From the NCBI RefSeq assembly GCF_030812855.1, contig NZ_JAUSTK010000038.1, forward strand, positions 1-43,052: DNA of 43,052 bases, in the 5' to 3' direction. Shown in pieces: positions 41,433 to 43,052 of this stretch. Each line of letters opens with the position of its first letter. The stretch's first letter is position 1. The notes under the pieces were generated by a model that did not search any database, was not told the DNA's origin, and saw only the letters and a program-made list of their open reading frames with translations. This DNA is from Paenibacillus wynnii (GTDB lineage: Bacteria > Bacillota > Bacilli > Paenibacillales > Paenibacillaceae). Position numbers and translations under genes: made by a program.

Positions 41433-42512
41433 ATGAGCAATGTAGAATTGGATGGGCTTAGAAATCGTCTAGATGAAATTAATGGGCAACTGCTGGAGCT
41501 GATATCGGAGCGTGCAGAGATCGTTCAGGAAATCGGAGTACTAAAGGAGAAGCAGGGCGTTCCTAAGTTCGATCCGGAGCGGGAAAAGCAAATGCTGGAC
41601 CAACTGGTTTTGGTCAATAAAGGACCTTTCACGAACGCTACGATCCGCAGCCTGTTCAAACAAATATTTCAAGCCTCTCTGGAATTACAGAGTGATGAGC
41701 ATAAGAAGACTCTCCTTGTAAGCCGCAAGGGTCATAAAGAGGATACTGTTGTTGTTCTGCCGGGAGATGTAACCGTTGGAGGTCTATCTTCACTTATGGT
41801 GGCGGGGCCTTGCTCTATAGAGAGCGAATTGCAAACCCGGACTGTCGCTGCTGCCCTGCAAAAGGCTGGCGTAAAAGTGATGCGTGGTGGCGCCTTCAAG
41901 CCGCGGACTTCACCATACGATTTCCAAGGTCTCGGAATGGACGGCCTGAGAATCCTGCGGGAAGCTGCGAACGATCACGGTTTGCTAACCATCAGTGAAA
42001 TCGTAGACCCAAGACATATTGATGCCGCTTTGGATTACGTTGATATTATCCAGATCGGTGCCCGGAACATGCATAACTTCGAGCTGTTGAAGGCCGTCGG
42101 GGAAGTGAATAAGCCAGTGCTTCTGAAGCGCGGATTGTCAGCTACCCTTGAGGAATTCCTGCATGCTGCTGAGTACATTATGTCTCGTGGGAATACAGAG
42201 GTTATGTTGATAGAACGCGGTATTCGAACTTATGAAAAATGGACTCGCAATACCCTGGATATTTCTGCTGTTCCTATTCTGAAGCAGGAGAGCCATCTTC
42301 CTGTCTTGGTAGATGTGACCCATTCCACAGGCCGCAAAGATATTATGCTTCCTTGTGCAAAAGCAGCACTGGCTGCAGGAGCTGACGGAATCATGATCGA
42401 GGTGCATCCTGACCCGGCAACGGCTCTGTCTGATGCTGCACAACAGCTGAATATTGAGGAGTTCGATACCTTCTTCACGGATTTGAAATCCTCCGGTGTA
42501 TACAGATTTTAA
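41433..42512 (+). CDS. aroA: bifunctional DAHP synthase / chorismate mutase
   Basis: Encodes 359 residues, the usual length for the Bacillus-type AroA. ATG 41433 is preferred over 41409, which has no RBS. Residues about 3-85 are an AroQ-type chorismate mutase (LRNRLDEINGQLLELISERA). Residues about 110-355 are a class I-beta DAHP synthase: MVAGPCSIES, VKVMRGGAFKPRTSPYDFQG, IIQIGARNMHNFELL, VLLKRG and VLVDVTHSTGRKDIM. It condenses PEP and erythrose 4-phosphate into DAHP, the first shikimate-pathway step; the mutase domain gives feedback by prephenate or chorismate in relatives. Regulation is by the T-box upstream. An IS end lies about 18 bases after its stop, so its own terminator seems displaced. 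Confidence 0.95.
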   Translation: MSNVELDGLRNRLDEINGQLLELISERAEIVQEIGVLKEKQGVPKFDPEREKQMLDQLVLVNKGPFTNATIRSLFKQIFQASLELQSDEHKKTLLVSRKGHKEDTVVVLPGDVTVGGLSSLMVAGPCSIESELQTRTVAAALQKAGVKVMRGGAFKPRTSPYDFQGLGMDGLRILREAANDHGLLTISEIVDPRHIDAALDYVDIIQIGARNMHNFELLKAVGEVNKPVLLKRGLSATLEEFLHAAEYIMSRGNTEVMLIERGIRTYEKWTRNTLDISAVPILKQESHLPVLVDVTHSTGRKDIMLPCAKAALAAGADGIMIEVHPDPATALSDAAQQLNIEEFDTFFTDLKSSGVYRF

Positions 42513-42529
42513 TGTTTGCTAATTATGAA

Positions 42530-42974
42530 GGGGCTGTCCCATAAGTAGATTTTCTACGAGCAAAGATAGACCCTCTTGATTTTCAAAACCGAAAAAGGTC
42601 AACAAAGCAGCGATTCTCCTGTTAATGGAGGATCGCTGCTCTCTCGTTTTTGGTCATTTGCAACTTGCTTCAGTAGATTGTTGGGCAAGGGAAAGCCACC
42701 CGACCTCAAGCGTCACTTTTTCCATGCCGCGAACCAGAAACCGCCGGAAGCCCCGGTTGTTCTTCAGTTGTCCAAACACACTTTCCGGTTTTGTCATTTG
42801 ACGTACGGCCAAAGCGTAGCCTTCCTAGCTTTGCAAGATGGCCCGAGCCTGTTTCTGGTACCGCAGTCGTTCCAGACTTTTCTGCTCAAAGCAGCGGAGA
42901 GGACGGACTGATTGCGGAAAAGCGGTAGCAGTCGCCCGAAAGTTTTCCGAAAGAAAACTAGCTTCGAAAGCAGC
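42530..42974 (-). mobile_element. relic of an IS1182-type insertion sequence
   Basis: One end is visible at about 42530 (GGGGCTGTCCCATAAG), similar to terminal repeats of IS1182-family elements. The decayed transposase lies on the minus strand inside it. The other end is not in this window, because a group II intron seems to begin within the element at about 42975. Confidence 0.6.
42599..42940 (-). pseudogene. decayed IS1182-family transposase, C-terminal part
   Basis: Reading the minus strand, one frame gives CFEQKSLERLRYQKQA, a TAG where a Glu codon is expected, then EGYALAVRQMTKPESVFGQL, KNNRGFRRFLVRGMEKVTLE and VGWLSLA. A one-base insertion then shifts the frame; the original tail NLLKQVANDQKRESSDPP and GESLLC resumes in another frame and ends at a TGA (42599-42601). 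The VFGQxKxNRGFRRF block is the C-terminal signature of IS1182-type DDE transposases. With a stop and a frameshift it cannot be active. Confidence 0.75.
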
Positions 42975-43052
42975 GTGCCCAGCTAAGCACGCAACCTCTA
43001 GCCGGTGAAAGTCCGGTCGCGGGAGGGGCCAAGCCCCCGCGTAGCTAGGATG
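42975..43052 (+). mobile_element. 5' end of a group II intron (cut by window edge)
   Basis: GTGCCCAGCTAAGCAC begins like a group II intron 5' end (GTGC pairing with GCAC) and continues with domain I features: AACCTCTAGCCGGTGAAAGT, CCGGTCGCGGGAG and a GGGGCCAAGCCCC hairpin, then GTAGCTAGG. A small hairpin AGTTTTC/GAAAACT (42943-42959) lies just upstream. The catalytic domains and any intron-encoded protein would lie beyond the window, so assignment rests on domain I only. Confidence 0.65.

Noticed and set aside
42576..42911. Plus-strand 111-residue frame at the window end
   Set aside because: It is antisense to the IS1182-type transposase relic, whose minus-strand reading shows real conserved motifs.

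Overview
The window looks like chromosomal DNA of a Paenibacillus-type Gram-positive spore former (Bacillota). Supporting signs are strong purine-rich ribosome binding sites, U-tailed hairpin terminators, a T-box leader, an S-layer-homology surface protein, a copper-amine-oxidase-type stalk protein, a YesM/YesN-type two-component pair beside a sugar ABC operon, and a MntR-type box in front of mntH. The assignment comes from gene content and style only. No rRNA, tRNA, CRISPR array or phage module was seen.

Layout. 1-165 is the tail of an unidentified gene. 556-684 and 8710-8828 are two cyclic-di-GMP-I riboswitches, each in front of a secreted beta-propeller protein (a 1362-aa SLH protein at 721-4809 and a 340-aa TolB-like protein at 8854-9876). 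Between them lie a cation/proton antiporter and a ROK regulator with an MFS transporter. 10162-13441 holds small membrane, lipoprotein and stalk-domain genes, and three consecutive genes there are broken by frameshifts. 13554-14602 is a cysteine-rich MarR regulator with a GNAT acetyltransferase.

14610-20979 is a damaged signalling locus: a 5'-truncated cheY, a 3'-truncated cheX, a broken membrane gene, a TnpB element with its omega-RNA end, a 5'-truncated Hpt gene, then an intact sensor kinase and an intact receiver/HD-GYP protein. HD-GYP proteins degrade cyclic di-GMP, so this locus may feed the same second messenger that the two riboswitches read.

21042-24571 has an orphan winged-helix domain, mntH with its MntR box, a 177-bp imperfect palindrome and a methyltransferase-TPR protein. 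24629-25010 is an eight-copy 51-bp tandem repeat. A related four-copy array lies at 32004-32213. Between them is a sugar ABC operon (minus strand) divergent from its kinase/AraC-type regulator pair. 32285-40907 carries a lipoprotein serpin, a luciferase-like monooxygenase, an ArsB/NhaD-type transporter, a soluble PAS hybrid kinase, an APC permease and a LysE-type exporter. 41027-42512 is a T-box-controlled DAHP synthase/chorismate mutase gene. The window ends in nested mobile DNA: a decayed IS1182-type transposase carrying what looks like the 5' end of a group II intron.

The most interesting points are the two P1-terminator c-di-GMP switches in the same 21 kb as a phosphorelay HD-GYP enzyme whose Hpt partner is broken by a TnpB element, the non-canonical TnpB itself, the two related 51/52-bp repeat arrays, and the paired palindromes in the MarR-GNAT operon. 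No completely new multi-gene system could be demonstrated from sequence alone.
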